Assembly (NCBI RefSeq): GCF_021484805.1
Contig: NZ_CP090557.1
Coordinates: 4,414,001 to 4,478,000, forward strand
Direction of reading: 5' to 3'
DNA from: Tellurirhabdus bombi
Lineage (GTDB): Bacteria; Bacteroidota; Bacteroidia; Cytophagales; Spirosomataceae
DNA length: 64,000 nt
The position numbers were made by a program, and so were the translations under genes. Positions 50,270 through 60,342 of this stretch are shown one piece after another. The notes under the pieces are model-generated. The model saw only the letters and a list, made by a program, of their open reading frames with translations, was not told the DNA's origin and did no database searches. Position 1 is the first letter of the stretch. Each line of letters starts with the position of its first letter.

Positions 50270-52516
50270 ATGGCACATATTCCTCACCTGATCACCGACC
50301 TGGCGCTCATCTTAGGGGTAGCTGCTGTTACAACGCTGCTTTTCAAGTGGTTGAAACAACCGCTCGTTTTGGGTTATATTCTGGCGGGCCTGCTGGTTGG
50401 CTCTAATTTTACGCTGCTTCCTACCGTCACCGATCAGAAAACGATTCGTATCTGGGCGGACATTGGCGTAATTATGCTGCTTTTCAGCCTGGGACTGGAG
50501 TTCAGTCTTAAAAAATTAGTTAAAGTGGGCGGAACTGCTTCCATAACGGGCATCATTGAGATTACAGCCATGCTTTTTCTCGGCTATGCAACGGGTATGG
50601 CGCTGGGTTGGTCAACCATGGATAGTATTTTTTTAGGGGGCATTATTTCCATTTCATCAACCACTATCATCTTCCGCGCCTTTGAAGAACTAGGCGTCAA
50701 AACCCAGCAATTTGTCGGTATCGTTTTTGGTATTCTGGTCGTAGAAGACCTGGTGGCGGTTGTCTTGATTGTGCTTTTATCCACGCTGGCCGTTAGTCAG
50801 CAGTTTTTCAGCATGGAAATGCTAACTGCGGTGCTGAAGCTGGCTTTTTTCCTGGTCGTGTGGTTTCTGGCGGGTATTTTTCTGGTTCCGACCTTTCTGC
50901 GTACCAGCCGCAAATTCATCAATGATGAAACGCTCCTGATTGTCTCCCTGGCCCTTTGCCTGCTCATGGTTGTTTTGGTGACCAACGCCGGTTTTTCGCC
51001 CGCCCTCGGAGCCTTTATTATGGGTTCTATTCTGGCCGAAACCATCTATGCCGAACGCATCGAGCACCTGCTAAAATCAATTAAAGACCTTTTTGGGGCC
51101 GTTTTCTTTGTTTCCGTCGGGATGCTGATCGACCCCGAAATGCTGGTTAAATACGCGGGACCTATTGCTTTATTAACCGTTGTGGTTATTGCCGGGAAAG
51201 CCTTTTTTGTATCCGTGGGTGCGATGCTCTCCGGCCAGCCGCTAAAGCAATCCATCCAGACGGGCATGAGTCTAACCCAGATTGGCGAATTTTCCTTTAT
51301 CATCGCAAGCCTTGGATTAAGCCTGAAAGTAACCAGCGATTTTTTGTATCCAATTGCCGTTGCGGTTTCCGCGCTAACAGCGTTTACCACGCCTTACATG
51401 ATCCGGGCTGCCAAACCGGTTTACGGTTGGGTAGATCGCCGAATCAGCGCCCGCACCAAGCTTTTTCTGGGACACTACAGTTCGGGAGCGCAAACCATCG
51501 GCGGGGCCAGCGATTGGCAGGTATTGATTCGGGCGCATATTCAACTGGTTATTACCCATACCGTGGTAGTAGTAGGCATTATTTTACTATTATCACGGGT
51601 CCTGTTACCTTTTCTGCTCGAAGACGTGCTGAATAGTCCCTGGGCGCAAATCCTGACCGCTCTGTTGGCTATTTCGCTCATCGCGCCCTTTATCTGGGCT
51701 TTGGTCTTCAAACCCGTTCGTCAGCCGGTCTATCTTCGGCTCTGGACGGCCAAAAAATCCTACCGGGGTCCGCTGGTGGCGTTAGCCGCCGCACGTAGTA
51801 TTGTCGCCCTTGGTTTGATTATTTTTCTTCTCGACCAGTTATTCTCTGTTCCGACCTTGCTGGTATCCATGGGTATTCTCATTGTGCTTCTACTTTTGTT
51901 GGGCCGTTGGTTATCTCTGGTTTATGAACTAATTGAAAAGCGATTCCTGGGTAATCTAAATGCACGTCAGCAGGATCAGGAGGCCCGCACCGGAAAGAAT
52001 TTATTGCCCTGGGATGCTCACTTAACCTATTTCGACATTGGTGCCGACTCTCCGGGAGTAGGGAACACCTTGGCAAAACTGGCTTTTCGGGAAAAATACG
52101 GCGTTAACATCATTTCGATTGAACGAGGCAACTCCACCAAACTGGTTCCTGATCGGCACGACCGGCTTTTTCCCGGTGATCGCATTGCCGTTATTGGCAC
52201 CGATCAGCAACTTAGCCAGTTTCAGCGCATGGTTGAACGGACCGAAACAGCTGCTCCAACTCCGGTCAATAATCAGGAAGTTTCCCTCCACCGCGTTACG
52301 GTAGACGCCCAGTTTCCCCACCTCAACCAGAGCATTCGAAACTCTGGTATTCGGGAAAAAACCCAGGGCCTGATTGTTGGGCTTGAGCGCAACGGCACGC
52401 GCATTCTAAATCCAGAATCGACCACTGTTTTGCTGGCGGGCGATGTGATCTGGCTAGCGGGTAATACTAAATTAATCAAGGAGTTTCAGAAGCAAAATCG
52501 ACCCCAGCGTCTGTAA
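50270..52516 (+). CDS. Kef-type cation:proton antiporter with RCK-C domains
   Basis: The 748-residue protein is a CPA2-type antiporter. Residues 1-390 carry about 12 helices with the CPA2 features QPLVLGYILAGLLVG, RIWADIGVIMLLFSLGLEFS, and the transport-site region ISISSTTIIFRAFEELGVK. The second half has three or four further helices (about 430-560), then two C-terminal soluble TrkA-C/RCK-C domains (about 585-660 and 670-745; each ends RLFPGDRIAVIG or LAGDVIWLAG). No NAD-binding RCK-N domain is seen between, so regulation may be by a ligand other than NAD. It exchanges K+ or Na+ for H+ across the inner membrane. Confidence 0.9.
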   Translation: MAHIPHLITDLALILGVAAVTTLLFKWLKQPLVLGYILAGLLVGSNFTLLPTVTDQKTIRIWADIGVIMLLFSLGLEFSLKKLVKVGGTASITGIIEITAMLFLGYATGMALGWSTMDSIFLGGIISISSTTIIFRAFEELGVKTQQFVGIVFGILVVEDLVAVVLIVLLSTLAVSQQFFSMEMLTAVLKLAFFLVVWFLAGIFLVPTFLRTSRKFINDETLLIVSLALCLLMVVLVTNAGFSPALGAFIMGSILAETIYAERIEHLLKSIKDLFGAVFFVSVGMLIDPEMLVKYAGPIALLTVVVIAGKAFFVSVGAMLSGQPLKQSIQTGMSLTQIGEFSFIIASLGLSLKVTSDFLYPIAVAVSALTAFTTPYMIRAAKPVYGWVDRRISARTKLFLGHYSSGAQTIGGASDWQVLIRAHIQLVITHTVVVVGIILLLSRVLLPFLLEDVLNSPWAQILTALLAISLIAPFIWALVFKPVRQPVYLRLWTAKKSYRGPLVALAAARSIVALGLIIFLLDQLFSVPTLLVSMGILIVLLLLLGRWLSLVYELIEKRFLGNLNARQQDQEARTGKNLLPWDAHLTYFDIGADSPGVGNTLAKLAFREKYGVNIISIERGNSTKLVPDRHDRLFPGDRIAVIGTDQQLSQFQRMVERTETAAPTPVNNQEVSLHRVTVDAQFPHLNQSIRNSGIREKTQGLIVGLERNGTRILNPESTTVLLAGDVIWLAGNTKLIKEFQKQNRPQRL

Positions 52517-52675
52517 TTGTTTGCTTCGAATCAACTTCGTGTGCGCCACTTAACCTACCAGCACAGCCTTTTGTCAAAAAATAACGGCGTGTTTGAATAT
52601 AATCCAGAAAATAACGGTTGTTTCTAATAACGTATCATCAACAAATCGTTGTTTACGAAAGCGAAATCAACTAAT

Positions 52676-53374
52676 ATGAGCATTCTGCGCGTCGAGAACT
52701 TAACCAAATCTTACCAGAGTGGCGGTCGCAACCTAACCGTACTAAACACGGTCAATTTTGACATTAATGCTGGTGACACGTTTTCCATTGTCGGGCCGTC
52801 TGGAAGCGGAAAAACAACGCTGCTGGGCTTATGTGCTGGCCTGGACCGCGCCTCTTCGGGGAGTGTTTATCTGAACGATATAAAACTGGATGACCTGACT
52901 GAAGACCAACGGGCGGCGGTGCGAAACCAGCATGTTGGCTTTATTTTCCAGAATTTTCAGCTCCTGCCAACGCTTACTGCGCTGGAAAATGTGATGGTGC
53001 CGCTCGAACTACGCGGCGAAAAGGGCGCCAGCCGCACGGCAAACGAATTGCTCGAACGCGTTGGGCTGGGCCAGCGAGGGCATCATTACCCCAACCAGCT
53101 TTCGGGAGGCGAGCAACAACGCGTTTCTCTGGCGCGTGCCTTTGCCAACCGCCCTAAAATTCTGTTTGCCGACGAACCAACGGGGAACCTCGATACCGAC
53201 ACCAGTGCTACGGTGGTCGATTTACTGTTTGAGTTAAACCGGGAAGCTGGCACAACGCTCGTTCTGGTCACGCACGACCTCGAATTAGCCGCCCGCACGC
53301 AGCGAATCATCCGCATCAAAGGCGGAACCGTTGTTTCGGATACCACCAATGACCGCTCCAAACTAGAAGTGTAA
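52676..53374 (+). CDS. ABC transporter ATP-binding subunit (YbbA/LolD-type)
   Basis: From the ATG at 52676 the protein is 232 residues. Walker A GPSGSGKTTLLGL, Q-loop GFIFQNFQLLPTLTALENV, ABC signature QLSGGEQQRVSLARAFA, and Walker B ILFADEPTGNLDTD are all present. The MacB/LolD/YbbA-type subclass is given by the loop LTEDQRAAVRNQHVGF. It powers the permease encoded 48 bases downstream. In E. coli, YbbA-YbbP sits by the esterase gene tesA; here a Kef antiporter precedes it instead. An in-frame ATG at 52649 is rejected because it lacks family similarity. Confidence 0.94.
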   Translation: MSILRVENLTKSYQSGGRNLTVLNTVNFDINAGDTFSIVGPSGSGKTTLLGLCAGLDRASSGSVYLNDIKLDDLTEDQRAAVRNQHVGFIFQNFQLLPTLTALENVMVPLELRGEKGASRTANELLERVGLGQRGHHYPNQLSGGEQQRVSLARAFANRPKILFADEPTGNLDTDTSATVVDLLFELNREAGTTLVLVTHDLELAARTQRIIRIKGGTVVSDTTNDRSKLEV

Positions 53375-53422
53375 CGCACTGATCTGGTTAAAATTAACTG
53401 TACACTTCCTCTGACGTATCAA

Positions 53423-55999
53423 ATGGATCGTTCCATTCCTAAAATAGAAACGCCCACGGCTTCGCTTTTTAATGGCTGGCTGTGGAAAATGGCCTGGCGC
53501 GACAGCCGCCGCAGTCGGCAACGGCTGTTTTTGTTCATGTCGTCCATCGTCTTGGGCATTGCCGCGCTGGTGGCTATCAATTCGTTCAGCGACAACCTGG
53601 CCAAAAGCATCGATGAGCAGGCGCAGGAATTGCTCGGCGCCGATTTGGTTTTAACGACCAATAAAACACCGAGTAAGAAAAACGCTGAATTTTTACAGTC
53701 CATCGCGCCCGAACGCTCCACGGAGGTTGCCTTTCCGTCGATGGTTTACTTCCCGAAATCGGGGAATGTGCGTCTGGCGCAGGTTAAAGCCGTTGAAGGT
53801 AATTTTCCGTATTACGGAAGCTGGGACACGGAGCCTACCGCCGCCGCCGCAACCTTTCGAAAAGCCAGCAAAGCCAATCAACGGCTGGCGCTGGTCGATG
53901 ATGCCCTCCTGCTACAATTTGGAGCCCAGCCCGGTGATTCAGTCAAAGTGGGTGAGCTTACGTTTCTCGTTGCGGGTCGGGTGCTGAAAACGCCGGGCCA
54001 GACGGCGGTAACAAGCACGGTAGCCCCCACGGTTTTTATTCCCGGGGGACTATTGAAAGAGACTGGACTTATTCAGCTGGGAAGCCGGGCGCAGTATCGC
54101 TCTTATTACCAATTTAAAAAAGGAACCGACGTTGATGCGCTGGTCGAGAAGCTGGAACCGCAATTAGACAAAGCAGGCATTAACTCCGACACCGTTTCTG
54201 AGCGAAAACGCCAGACGGGCCGTGCCTTCGAAGACTTAGCCAAGTTCCTGAATTTGGTCGCTTTTGTGGCCTTGCTGCTGGGCTGCGTGGGTGTTGCCAG
54301 CTCGGTTCATCTTTACGTTAAAGAAAAACTGGCCTCGGTAGCTGTTTTGCGCTGTTTGGGCGCAAGCGGGCGTCAGGCCTTTCTAATTTACCTGATTCAG
54401 ACAGCGCTGATGGGATTGCTGGGTGCTATTGCGGGTACGCTTCTGGGCACCGTCCTTCAGTTTGCTCTTCCCGAATTATTTGGCAGCTTTTTGCCAGTAG
54501 AAGTAAGCGTTTCGCTTTCCTGGCAAGCCATCGCGCAGGGCATTATCACTGGTGTCGTTATCTCGATTCTTTTTGCGCTGCTTCCTCTTTTAGTCGTTCG
54601 GAAAATATCGCCGCTCCGTACGTTACGCAGTTCTTTTGATGACGATGTTGACAGCCGCGATCCGCTTCGCTGGCTTGTTTACGGCTTGATTTTGCTTTTC
54701 ATTACGGGATTTGCGTATTGGCAAACCCGCGACTGGAAATTGGCATTGGGCTTTACGGCGGGTCTAGGCGCGACCTTCGCGATCCTGACGGCGGCGGGCT
54801 TTCTGATGATGTGGCTGGTGCGCGAATTCTTCCCGGTTTCGTGGAGTTACATCTGGCGGCAAAGTTTAGCCAATTTATACCGGCCACATAACCAGACGCT
54901 CACCTTGGTGACCTCTATTGGACTGGGTACATTTCTGATTGCTACGTTGTATCTAACCCAGAACCTGCTCCTGAGCCGCGTCCAGTTCTCCTCCAGCGAA
55001 AACCAGCCAAATATGGTTTTATTCGATATTCAGAATGAGCAGAAGGAAGGCGTTAAAAAGTTAGTGGCGCAACATCAATTACCGATTTTACAGGAAGTGC
55101 CAATTGTAACCATGCGGCTGGCGCAAATCAATGGACGGACCACCGAAGCGATTCAGCAGGATACAACCGCCAAGATACCGGATTGGGCGTTGACGCGGGA
55201 ATACCGCGTTACGTACCGCGATAAGCTGGCGGAATCCGAAAAATTAGTGGCGGGAAAAGCTCCTTTTCAGGCCAACGGAGCCATTCACATTTCGTTGGAA
55301 GATTCCTATCTGAAACGCATGAAACTAAAGTTGGGTGATACACTCACGTTCAATGTGCAGGGCGCGCTGATTCCTACCATTGTGGGGGGCACCCGCGAAA
55401 TTGACTGGAACCGGGTCCAAACTAACTTTCTGGTTGTTTTTCCGAGCGGTGTTCTCGAACAAGCCCCCCAATTTCACGTGTTGATGACACGCGTCGATTC
55501 CACGCAGCAATCGGCTACTTTCCAGCGTAGTCTGGTTCAGCAATACCCCAATGTGTCGGCCATCGACCTAAATCTAATTTTGAAAACGCTGGATGAAATT
55601 CTGAGTAAGATTTCCTTCGTGATTCAATTTATGGCCTTATTTAGCATTATTACGGGCTTGCTGGTGCTGGGTAGCTCCGTTGTAATTAGTAAATACCAAC
55701 GCATTCAGGAAAGTGTTTTGCTGCGGACCATTGGCGCTAACCGAAGACAAATCCTGCTCATTACACTGATTGAATACCTCTTTCTGGGTTTTCTGGCGGC
55801 GTTTTCTGGCATTGGCTTATCCCTTTTCGGAACGTGGGCGCTGGCTTATTTTGTCTTTGAAATGCCTTTCTCACCGGATCTCGTACCGCTGCTTGTTGTC
55901 TCGCTGACCGTTGTTCTACTGACGGTTGTCATTGGCTTGCTAAACAGTCGGGAGGTGTTGGTTCGTCCGCCGCTGGAAGTGCTGCGCACAGAAGTTTAG
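53423..55999 (+). CDS. FtsX-type ABC permease (YbbP-like)
   Basis: The 858-residue permease has one N-terminal helix (residues 30-50, LFLFMSSIVLGIAALVAINSF), a large periplasmic domain (residues 50-260), then three helices and FtsX domain 1 (AVLRCLGASGRQAFLIYLIQTALMGLLG), a central pair of helices, a second periplasmic domain, and FtsX domain 2 (SVLLRTIGANRRQILLITLIEYLF) ending in LEVLRTEV. This is the YbbP architecture. It probably extracts a lipid or lipoprotein-linked compound from the membrane with the ATPase above; the real substrate is not known. A 15-bp stem terminator follows. Confidence 0.92.
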   Translation: MDRSIPKIETPTASLFNGWLWKMAWRDSRRSRQRLFLFMSSIVLGIAALVAINSFSDNLAKSIDEQAQELLGADLVLTTNKTPSKKNAEFLQSIAPERSTEVAFPSMVYFPKSGNVRLAQVKAVEGNFPYYGSWDTEPTAAAATFRKASKANQRLALVDDALLLQFGAQPGDSVKVGELTFLVAGRVLKTPGQTAVTSTVAPTVFIPGGLLKETGLIQLGSRAQYRSYYQFKKGTDVDALVEKLEPQLDKAGINSDTVSERKRQTGRAFEDLAKFLNLVAFVALLLGCVGVASSVHLYVKEKLASVAVLRCLGASGRQAFLIYLIQTALMGLLGAIAGTLLGTVLQFALPELFGSFLPVEVSVSLSWQAIAQGIITGVVISILFALLPLLVVRKISPLRTLRSSFDDDVDSRDPLRWLVYGLILLFITGFAYWQTRDWKLALGFTAGLGATFAILTAAGFLMMWLVREFFPVSWSYIWRQSLANLYRPHNQTLTLVTSIGLGTFLIATLYLTQNLLLSRVQFSSSENQPNMVLFDIQNEQKEGVKKLVAQHQLPILQEVPIVTMRLAQINGRTTEAIQQDTTAKIPDWALTREYRVTYRDKLAESEKLVAGKAPFQANGAIHISLEDSYLKRMKLKLGDTLTFNVQGALIPTIVGGTREIDWNRVQTNFLVVFPSGVLEQAPQFHVLMTRVDSTQQSATFQRSLVQQYPNVSAIDLNLILKTLDEILSKISFVIQFMALFSIITGLLVLGSSVVISKYQRIQESVLLRTIGANRRQILLITLIEYLFLGFLAAFSGIGLSLFGTWALAYFVFEMPFSPDLVPLLVVSLTVVLLTVVIGLLNSREVLVRPPLEVLRTEV

Positions 56000-56005
56000 G
56001 TAGTA

Positions 56006-56045
56006 AACCGCAGAGCGTGCTTGAAGTAAGGCACGCTCTGCGGTT
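56006..56045. terminator. Bidirectional terminator after the FtsX-type permease
   Basis: A 15-bp perfect stem (AACCGCAGAGCGTGC and its complement) with a 10-base loop lies between convergent genes ending at 55999 and 56053. Confidence 0.88.
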
Positions 56046-56052
56046 GCTCTTG

Positions 56053-58002
56053 TCATTTAGCTGCTACCACAAAATTGAATTTATCGGACGTCTTTGGCGC
56101 TAAAACTTTGAAATTGATTCGGTAAATGGTATCGCCCCATTTGGTAATAATTCCTTTGTCTTCCGGATCATCCAGTATTACCTTCTCGACCGAAACCTCC
56201 ATCTGCTTCGGGTCATACCGCACTACAAAGTCCTTACCGGTTGCATTCTTGGGCTTATAACGAATGGTCACTTCGCCGGGCCTGGTTATGGCGGCGGGGT
56301 AACAGGTCATCAGGTGCTGGGTAATGCTGTCGGCCTTACTTAATTTAACCTCATCGTTAATTTGAACGTTTTTCCCGCGATTGAGCTGAATGGTTCGTTG
56401 CCAACTCGTAACACCCGCAGCAGCGGGATAGGCTTTGGCCATATCCAGAGTAAATTGCGCTGATCCTGGATTTTGCTTATAAATGATGTCACCGGCTTTG
56501 TATTTCCCACCCGGCGGCTGGTCCTTCCCGTTTATGGTGGGCAAATTATGGTAATTCGAACAATTGTACCAGATGTCATAGCGCTTGTCACTGAACGTTT
56601 TGCGCGTGTAAGTACCCCGGCCTACATCAATCAAGAGCGGGTGGCCGTCATAATAGACCACGTAGTTGCCAATGTCGTTGTGGTTGTGGCTCTCATCGTT
56701 GTGCCCACCCTTCGCAGCTACATAAAAACCATTCGTTGTTCCTTGCCGATCCCGCGCCGCAAAAACCTGAAGATCAGGCAACCACACATCTTTTGGTAAC
56801 GGAAGCCCCTGCGCCGCTTTCTGATACTCATTCTGCATAAAGAGCGCGTAGAAATGCCGGAAATAATGAAACTTTCCGATAGAGCCGTTTTCAGATTTGC
56901 GGTAATAAGCTCCGAATTTCATCATATCCAGGTCTTTTATATCTTTTCCGAAGCGATATATCATGTTGGCCGCCATGCCCGGCTGCGGATCGGCATCGGC
57001 AAAATTCAGGAAATAGGTTGGGCTAATCTGCGCGCGGTAAATGAATTTGCCCATGTTTTTGATCTTTTCGTCTTCATAAACATACTGAAACGCGTTGTTG
57101 CTGGCCGTGTTTAACAGGGCAATGTTGTCGTAGAGCGAAGCCGCCGCCGCTCCCCAGTAACTTGGGCCCTCGTCGCAGCCGCCGTCCTGTGGGTATGGGT
57201 TTACAAAATTATCGAGCACGTTCAGGATTTTGGCCACGGATGCCGTCCGCTGCTGGTCGTCTTTTTCGAGCAAGAGCACCGCATTCAACCAGTTAGAGCA
57301 AATCCAGGGATTCCAGTTGTTGGGTGCCCGCCCACTGGCGTTGGCACTCATCCAACCGTGGTGCTGTGTCATGAGGGGCTGAAAAATGCGGTAATTGGTT
57401 TCGTGATAGATTCGTTTGCGCACCTGCGGCGAAACCGCGTCCAGCTTATCGCCCAGAAAATAATCTACCCAAGCCAGATAAGTGGCTGTCTCAGCGGCAA
57501 ATAAGTCGACAAACGGCTTCGACACATCCATCAACCCCGAATACTCTTTACTACGGGGCAAGTGGGCCGGAGCACCCCAAAATGATTCTTCACAAATCGA
57601 CCATACGCCGTTGATAATAGGATCTATAAAGCGTCCTTTGTTCTCGTAAATTTCCGCCAGCACCAGCGTACCTAATACGTTCCGTTTCTGAAAACTCATG
57701 GACTGGTATTCTTCCCGGTCGCCGGTTCGCTCGATGAGTAGCGATTTAGTCGCCGGAATAGAGGGCCAGTCATAATTCAGGTACGATTCGGCCTTGGTTA
57801 CATACGCTTTCATCATCGCCTGGTCGGCCTTTGCCCAGCCCGCACGGTCTTCCCGCCGGGGAAAAGGCACCCATTTAGCCTGCGGAATCAGTATTTTTTG
57901 TAGTTCGCCTTTGGGGTATTTACTGCTCAACAGGTCTTGATTTTGAGCGTTCACGCGCAGACAGGCTACTACTAGAATCAATAGCAACGTGAGTTTTTTC
58001 AT
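56053..58002 (-). CDS. Heparinase II/III-family polysaccharide lyase-like protein
   Basis: The 649-residue protein has a signal peptide (MKKLTLLLILVVACLRVNAQ). Residues about 60-360 are an (alpha/alpha) toroid typical of alginate lyase/heparinase II (HHGWMSANASGRAPNNWNPW, DEGPSYWGAAAASLYDN). Residues about 420-640 form the heparinase II/III-like beta-sandwich with GGHNDESHNHNDIGNYVVYYDG and RGTYTRKTF, where His and Tyr are the expected catalytic residues. It should cleave uronic-acid-containing polysaccharides in the periplasm. It is on the same strand as inositol oxygenase, 157 bases downstream, separated by a terminator-like hairpin. Confidence 0.88.
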   Translation of the reverse strand: MKKLTLLLILVVACLRVNAQNQDLLSSKYPKGELQKILIPQAKWVPFPRREDRAGWAKADQAMMKAYVTKAESYLNYDWPSIPATKSLLIERTGDREEYQSMSFQKRNVLGTLVLAEIYENKGRFIDPIINGVWSICEESFWGAPAHLPRSKEYSGLMDVSKPFVDLFAAETATYLAWVDYFLGDKLDAVSPQVRKRIYHETNYRIFQPLMTQHHGWMSANASGRAPNNWNPWICSNWLNAVLLLEKDDQQRTASVAKILNVLDNFVNPYPQDGGCDEGPSYWGAAAASLYDNIALLNTASNNAFQYVYEDEKIKNMGKFIYRAQISPTYFLNFADADPQPGMAANMIYRFGKDIKDLDMMKFGAYYRKSENGSIGKFHYFRHFYALFMQNEYQKAAQGLPLPKDVWLPDLQVFAARDRQGTTNGFYVAAKGGHNDESHNHNDIGNYVVYYDGHPLLIDVGRGTYTRKTFSDKRYDIWYNCSNYHNLPTINGKDQPPGGKYKAGDIIYKQNPGSAQFTLDMAKAYPAAAGVTSWQRTIQLNRGKNVQINDEVKLSKADSITQHLMTCYPAAITRPGEVTIRYKPKNATGKDFVVRYDPKQMEVSVEKVILDDPEDKGIITKWGDTIYRINFKVLAPKTSDKFNFVVAAK

Positions 58003-58106
58003 AGTGGCCAGAGAAGTTAAAAGTGGGGTTACTTTATCCCAAATGCCCGTTTTGTTTAGAAATACTCATATCTGGTTACTTTTCGACGTAGCGGAACGGA
58101 AAGGCA

Positions 58107-58135
58107 TAAAAAAACCGGACGCATAGGCATCCGGT
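58107..58135 (-). terminator. Terminator of the inositol oxygenase gene
   Basis: On the minus strand ACCGGATGC and GCGTCCGGT form a 9-bp stem (one G-T pair) with a 4-base loop and a T7 tail, 25 bases after the stop at 58160. Confidence 0.85.
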
Positions 58136-58159
58136 CTGGCTTTAATTTGAAGATGAGCT

Positions 58160-59038
58160 TTAAAATTTCAGGGTGGCAGGCAGGTATTTTGCTACCAGGT
58201 CTTCATAATACGGGCGCAATTCTGTCCAGTTTGGTGGCGTCGGGTTCTTCGAGTACAAATCGTACGGATTGAACAGATTCACCCATTTGAACATCTCGTG
58301 ATCATGGCTATCCATCAGGTGATCGTAGGCATTTTCGCGGTGCTGCGGATAAAATGAGTGGTACCGAAGCATGTAGAGAGCCGGTTCTGGCAGATGGTCT
58401 TTCACCATGTTGTAGACGTACTCATCGTGTCCCCACGACATATGTACGTTGCGCAGGCCGCAATTCGGTGAATAAATGCCGTATTTGGTATTATATCGGC
58501 TATCGTATGTGTCTGGATTGTCCTTAAAAAATTCAGGGTAAACGATTTTATCCGAATGCGCGCAGCCTACTGGAAATGTGTCGCCCACCACAGCCCACTG
58601 CGGTTCGCCGAACAAGCAGAGCACTTTGCCCATGTCATGCAGCAAACCAACCAGCACAAACCAATCCGGGTGGCCATCCGCCCGAATCGCTTCCGACGTT
58701 TGAAGCAGGTGCTGCAACTGGTCTAAATCGGTATCTGGATCGGAGTCGTCAACCAACTGATTCAGAAAGGTAAACGCATCCCAAACGGGCATTTCTTTCT
58801 TGTTGAAAGCGAGAAATTCCCGCTCTTTTTCCCGCACAAAATCATACGTCTGGTAGGTATGGTTCAGGCGGTAAAATTCACGGACGGTATCCCGGCCGGG
58901 GTTGTCGTAGTTCCGGTACTCGTCTGTTGTCTTTTCCTTCGCAATCGTTTCGGGATCAGGATAACGTTCGAGCAAATCATCCTCCCATTCATCCAGACTG
59001 GTCAAAGGAGTTTTTTCTGTTTCAGTTAGGGAGTTCAT
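58160..59038 (-). CDS. Inositol oxygenase (MIOX)
   Basis: MIOX cleaves myo-inositol to D-glucuronate with O2 at a di-iron site. The 292-residue protein has the MIOX features in order: HLLQTSEAIRADGHPDWF (first His), GLLHDMGKVLCLFGEPQWAV (His-Asp), PVGCAHSDKIVYPEFFKDNPD, MSWGHDEYVYNMV (His), YHSFYPQHRENAYDHL, and KWVNLFNPYDLYSK (Asp ligand). All match the animal enzyme's iron ligands by order. It is a cytoplasmic enzyme. Its promoter region is shared with a LacI-type regulator gene and holds a perfect palindromic operator, so it is probably induced by a ligand of that regulator. Confidence 0.94.
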   Translation of the reverse strand: MNSLTETEKTPLTSLDEWEDDLLERYPDPETIAKEKTTDEYRNYDNPGRDTVREFYRLNHTYQTYDFVREKEREFLAFNKKEMPVWDAFTFLNQLVDDSDPDTDLDQLQHLLQTSEAIRADGHPDWFVLVGLLHDMGKVLCLFGEPQWAVVGDTFPVGCAHSDKIVYPEFFKDNPDTYDSRYNTKYGIYSPNCGLRNVHMSWGHDEYVYNMVKDHLPEPALYMLRYHSFYPQHRENAYDHLMDSHDHEMFKWVNLFNPYDLYSKNPTPPNWTELRPYYEDLVAKYLPATLKF

Positions 59039-59135
59039 AGGCTTTTAGTCTAATAGATGATCCGCGATGACGGTTAAATTTCTACGCAATCTAAAGAGTT
59101 CAATTAGCCTTTGGTGGGAAAAACTTATATTTTTT

Positions 59136-59153
59136 TACGAAAACGTTTTCGTA
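59136..59153. promoter_or_regulatory. LacI-type operator, perfect 18-bp palindrome
   Basis: TACGAAAACGTTTTCGTA is its own reverse complement and has the CG centre of LacI/GalR-family operators. It lies 98 bases before the inositol oxygenase start and 86 bases before the LacI-type gene start, so it could control both. No second copy was seen in the window upstream of the GH2 gene. Confidence 0.78.
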
Positions 59154-59238
59154 GTATTGGGGGCTGATTCAACGAAAAGCAGCCTGACGCGCTCAGCCGG
59201 ATTTGTTTCCTGCTTTCCGTTGATCATTTTGCAACTGT

Positions 59239-60252
59239 ATGGAAAACGTTAATCTCAAAAAACTGGCCCAAACGCTGAATTTGTCGGTATCAACCGTTTC
59301 GAAAGCGTTGCAGGACAGCCACGAAATCAGCCAGGAGACGAAGCGGCGCGTCCTGGATTTAGCCAAAAGTCTGAACTATGTCCCCAATCCATATGCCAGC
59401 AGCCTGCGCCGAAAAAAAAGCAAAACCATTGGCGTTGTCATTCCTGAAGTCACGGATAGTTTTTTTTCATTAGCCATCAAAGGAATCGAATCCATTGTGC
59501 AACCGAAAGGGTATCATACCCTTATTTACCTAACCTATGAATCATTGGCGCGTGAACAAACCATCTTACAGGAGTTTCAGAGCGGACGGGTTGACGGTGT
59601 GATTATGTCGCTTTCCGGCGAAACCAATCGCATTGGGCACCTGGAAACCTTGCAGGCCAAAGGCATTCCCATTGTGCTATTTGACCGCATTTTTGATGAA
59701 GCTACTATGGCCCAAATCACCACAAACGATTTTGAAAGTGGGTACCAGGCGACCCGGCACCTGATCGAACAAGGCTGCCGACGCGTGGCTTTCCTCTCTC
59801 TTTCAGATAGTTTATCCATTAGTAATCAACGCCTTGAAGGCTACAAACGAGCGCTCGCGGAGAGTCAGATCGCGGCTCAGGACGACTTAATTGTTAACGG
59901 ATCAAGGGAGATTAGTCAGGAACTCATTCGAACACTATTACAAAGTCCGCAGCGGCCTGATGGTTTGCTGGCTTCGGTTGAAAAGCTGGCAATTACCGCC
60001 TACCAGCTTTGTGAAGAACTCAACCTGACCATCCCGGATGCGGTTAAGATCATCGCTTTTTCCAACCTGGAGACTGCCTCTTTGCTCAACCCTTCCCTAA
60101 CCACGATCACGCAACCCGCTTTTGACATGGGAAAGGCCGCCGCCATAGCCTTGTTCCGCAACCTGGAAAAAACCTACTTTGATCCACAAAAAGAAAGCAT
60201 CGTCCTTCCTTCTTTGTTAGTTTGCCGAAATTCAACGAGACGCTGTAATTGA
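59239..60252 (+). CDS. LacI-family transcriptional regulator
   Basis: The 337-residue protein has an N-terminal LacI helix-turn-helix (residues 6-28: LKKLAQTLNLSVSTVSKAL), a hinge helix region (NPYASSLRRKKSKTIGVVIP), and a periplasmic-binding-protein-like sensor domain (GYQATRHLIEQGCRRVAFLSL, EGYKRALAESQI, IIAFSNLETASLLNPSLTTI). It is divergent from inositol oxygenase and shares the 18-bp palindrome, and a GH2 glycosidase gene lies 90 bases downstream on its strand. It probably represses or activates this carbohydrate set; the effector is unknown. Confidence 0.95.
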   Translation: MENVNLKKLAQTLNLSVSTVSKALQDSHEISQETKRRVLDLAKSLNYVPNPYASSLRRKKSKTIGVVIPEVTDSFFSLAIKGIESIVQPKGYHTLIYLTYESLAREQTILQEFQSGRVDGVIMSLSGETNRIGHLETLQAKGIPIVLFDRIFDEATMAQITTNDFESGYQATRHLIEQGCRRVAFLSLSDSLSISNQRLEGYKRALAESQIAAQDDLIVNGSREISQELIRTLLQSPQRPDGLLASVEKLAITAYQLCEELNLTIPDAVKIIAFSNLETASLLNPSLTTITQPAFDMGKAAAIALFRNLEKTYFDPQKESIVLPSLLVCRNSTRRCN

Positions 60253-60342
60253 TCTTTCACCGACCAGACATGCTTCCTGATCGACAAGACAACGAACGGC
60301 TCTGTTTTTTACTATTTTGCCTGCTTAACCCTTTTCATCTGT

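Noticed and set aside
59067-59252. Small plus-strand frame upstream of the LacI-type gene
   Set aside because: It spans the operator and promoter region, overlaps the LacI start, and has no family signature.
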